Below are positions 62,339 to 64,000 of a stretch of 64,000 nt of DNA, one piece after another. A program made the translations under genes and the position numbers. A model generated the notes under the pieces. That model was given only the letters and a program-made list of their open reading frames with translations. It was not told the DNA's origin and did not search any database. The stretch's first letter is position 1; each line of letters starts with the position of its first letter. Source of the stretch: Lunatibacter sp035460985 (GTDB lineage Bacteria; Bacteroidota; Bacteroidia; Cytophagales; Cyclobacteriaceae); the NCBI GenBank assembly GCA_035460985.1, contig DATHWC010000305.1, forward strand, positions 12,121-76,120, written 5' to 3'.

Positions 62339-62456
62339 GACCTATTTTTCATGTGTTTATAATTTGTTTTTCAGAGGTCACATGGAATCTCGCTATGATA
62401 ATCATCTTCCGTGTGAGGTTTTCTTCCTACTCGATTTCTTAGCAGTAAGCATTCTT

Positions 62457-64000
62457 TTAATCTACGTGTTCTGGTTCAATCCACTGACCGTCCTTTCGTA
62501 TTATTTCAATCAGTTCATCAACCGCTTTTTCGGAAGGCACTGATTTTTTCATCACTTCCTTTCCCTTATACAGGGTAATTTTCCCCTTTCCTGATCCCAC
62601 ATATCCATAATCAGCATCTGCCATTTCACCGGGACCATTTACTATACAGCCCATAATTCCTATCTTAACCCCCTTCAGGTGATCGGTTCGTTTCCGAATC
62701 ATGGCTGTGGTTTCCTGCAAGTCAAAGAGTGTACGCCCACAGGAGGGACAGCTAATGTATTCCGTCTTGGACATCCTTGTACGCGCAGCCTGCAATACCC
62801 CAAAACTTACGGCATTGTGTACTTTGGCCTGTGCCAATATATCTTCCCTTGGATCGCACGAGTAGGCGCCAAGCCCCAGCATAATACCATCTCCCAATCC
62901 ATCGATCAACAACCCGCCAACATCTGTTGCCGGATAAAGCATCACCTGATCGGTTTCCAATCGTGGGTAAGATACTTGGACAACAATTGGATTTGTCACC
63001 TTCTCCTGAATAAACGACACAAAAGCCCTCCGTAGTGCAGGCAAGGTATGTTGATTATCTGTACTTAGCAGGATAACTACATCCTTTCTTCCATGTAAAT
63101 GGGGGATTGCTGCGGTTACTTCTTTATCCGAGATACTCAGAAAATTCAGTGCAGGATGAAAGATATCAGTGTCCCGAAATGCGTTCAAACGATATAGTGG
63201 AAAGGTATTCTTTTGATCTGTTGCCTTTTGCCAGACGGATGCATCTTGAATTTCTTTCAACCCATTGGGCAGCATAAATGAAATGGGATTGGATCCAGAG
63301 TAGACATAATCGCAGCCCTGATCATTCATTTTCCATTTATCAAGTTCAGGAAGGTAAAAATGCCCAACGTTCTTAAGCTCCTTTTCTGTTATTTGCTGAA
63401 TTATAGAAAGGTCCATGATGACGCGGGGTACATTTCCTCCACCAAAATTCACCACTTCAAATGCCTCCCTTTTCGTATATTCAAAGGGATTGATGGGATA
63501 ATCATTTATTTCCTCTATGGATTCATGCCCGGGTCTGTTCTCGTACCTTTTTATAAGTGATTTTACCACAGGTGCCTCAAATTCGGGATCTTCGGTAAGC
63601 GAAACCCGGACCGTATCCCCCAGCCCGTCTTCAAGGAGGGCACCTATCCCAACGGCTGACTTGATTCTCCCATCTTCCGCTTCTCCGGCTTCTGTGACCC
63701 CAAGGTGGAGGGGATAAGGCTTAAATCCTCCCTCATCCAACTTCTGTACGAGCAGTCGGTATGCTTGAACCATTACTTGGGTATTGGATGATTTCATGGA
63801 AATCACAATGTTGTAATAGCTCTCATCCTCACAAATCCGCAAAAATTCAAGGGCAGATTATACCATTCCCAATGGGGTATCACCATATCTGCTCATAATC
63901 CTGTCAGAGAGTGATCCGTGGTTTGTCCCTATCCGCATTGCGGTGCCGTTTTTCTTACAGATGTTTACCAGAGGCAAGAAACGCTCTCTAATACGATCCA
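62457..64000 (-). pseudogene. ispG: (E)-4-hydroxy-3-methylbut-2-enyl-diphosphate synthase, interrupted by an in-frame stop; 5' end outside window
   Basis: Long-form IspG/GcpE (with the large insertion domain of Bacteroidota and plants), an [4Fe-4S] enzyme of the MEP isoprenoid pathway. C-terminal cluster cysteines: CPSCGRT and GCIVNGPGE. Upstream of the apparent TTG start at 63842 the same frame continues to the window edge with conserved residues (NGTAMRIGTNHGSLSDRIM; RYGDTPLGMV) but contains a TAA at 63860-63858, where SALEFLRI continues on the other side and Glu is expected. A single base change would restore GAA. Either a real nonsense mutation or a sequence error; I list it as broken with that caution. 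Confidence 0.85.

Noticed and set aside
62337..62543. 68-aa plus-strand frame between the DUF6728 gene and ispG
   Set aside because: Half of it is antisense to the conserved ispG C-terminus; hydrophobic stretch arises from AT-rich DNA.
63840..63842. TTG at 63842 as the start of ispG
   Set aside because: Conserved IspG sequence continues upstream in the same frame beyond an isolated TAA; a start here would remove half of the TIM barrel.
1..64000. tRNA, rRNA, CRISPR array, IS element, prophage or integron
   Set aside because: Looked through all gaps: no cloverleaf with CCA-type acceptor, no regularly spaced repeats, no transposase or integrase.

Overview
The window looks like a chromosomal segment of a member of the Bacteroidota, most likely order Cytophagales and plausibly a Cyclobacteriaceae-type marine or freshwater aerobe. 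The reasons are the cbb3 oxidase gene set with a fused CcoNO subunit, several lineage-typical families (a BT_3928-type DoxX/thioredoxin protein, DUF1599, DUF6089, DUF6728, OmpP1/FadL porin, a type IX secretion C-terminal signal) and promoters that fit the Bacteroidota -7 element TAnnTTTG. Composition and gene density are even. I see no tRNA, rRNA, CRISPR array, insertion sequence, prophage or plasmid function. Most of the window is core metabolism.

Region 1 (1-12.6 kb) is a low-oxygen respiration block. It holds the 3' part of hemN, then a minus-strand operon ccoI-ccoS-ccoNO-ccoQ-ccoP-ccoG-ccoH-(TauE/SafE-type membrane protein), a UspA-like protein, a DUF1080 protein and a Crp/Fnr-family regulator. 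A palindrome of the form ATGAC-N4-GTCAT, perfect or nearly so, lies upstream of ccoI, of the UspA-like gene, of the regulator itself and in the gap after it. I read this as a local FNR-type regulon. Region 2 (12.6-20.5 kb) carries a T9SS-exported protein, an HsdR_N-type nuclease-fold protein, a helix-hairpin-helix protein, hemA, a WG-repeat protein and the floA/nfeD membrane-microdomain pair. Region 3 (20.6-31.5 kb) has proS, a strikingly Met/Gly/Phe-rich lipoprotein, a FadL-like porin, aroK, BT_3928, DUF1599, folP, cdaA (c-di-AMP synthesis) and the divergent threonine-degradation pair kbl / tdh-like. Region 4 (31.5-36.8 kb) is a three-gene secreted set: planctomycete-type cytochrome protein (PSD1), DUF1501 protein and a Tat-exported TIM-barrel protein.

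Region 5 (36.8-47 kb) contains an ArsC/Spx-like protein, DUF4168, hemL, an LpoA/periplasmic-binding-like protein, guaA, a ligase-associated exonuclease, a flavin reductase, small unknowns, an atypical SDR, folE and queD. Region 6 (47-54.5 kb) has two tail-to-tail L,D-transpeptidases, kdsA, kdsC, a GNAT-nitrilase fusion and a CPA1-type antiporter. Region 7 (54.6-64 kb) has an MscS channel, a DUF6089 protein, leuS, a SlyD-like FKBP, a small dispersed-type repeat, an orphan ABC ATPase with an MmcQ/YjbR protein, a DUF6728 protein and ispG.

The observations I consider most worth following are: (i) the ATGAC-N4-GTCAT regulon together with an FNR-like regulator whose cysteine pattern and recognition helix differ from E. 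coli FNR; (ii) an in-frame TAA codon inside ispG, normally an essential gene, where a Glu codon is expected; (iii) a terminator-like hairpin inside the cco operon; and (iv) two genes whose -7 elements end 3-4 nt before the start codon, which suggests leaderless mRNAs. I did not find a convincing wholly new multi-gene system such as an unknown defence or mobile module.
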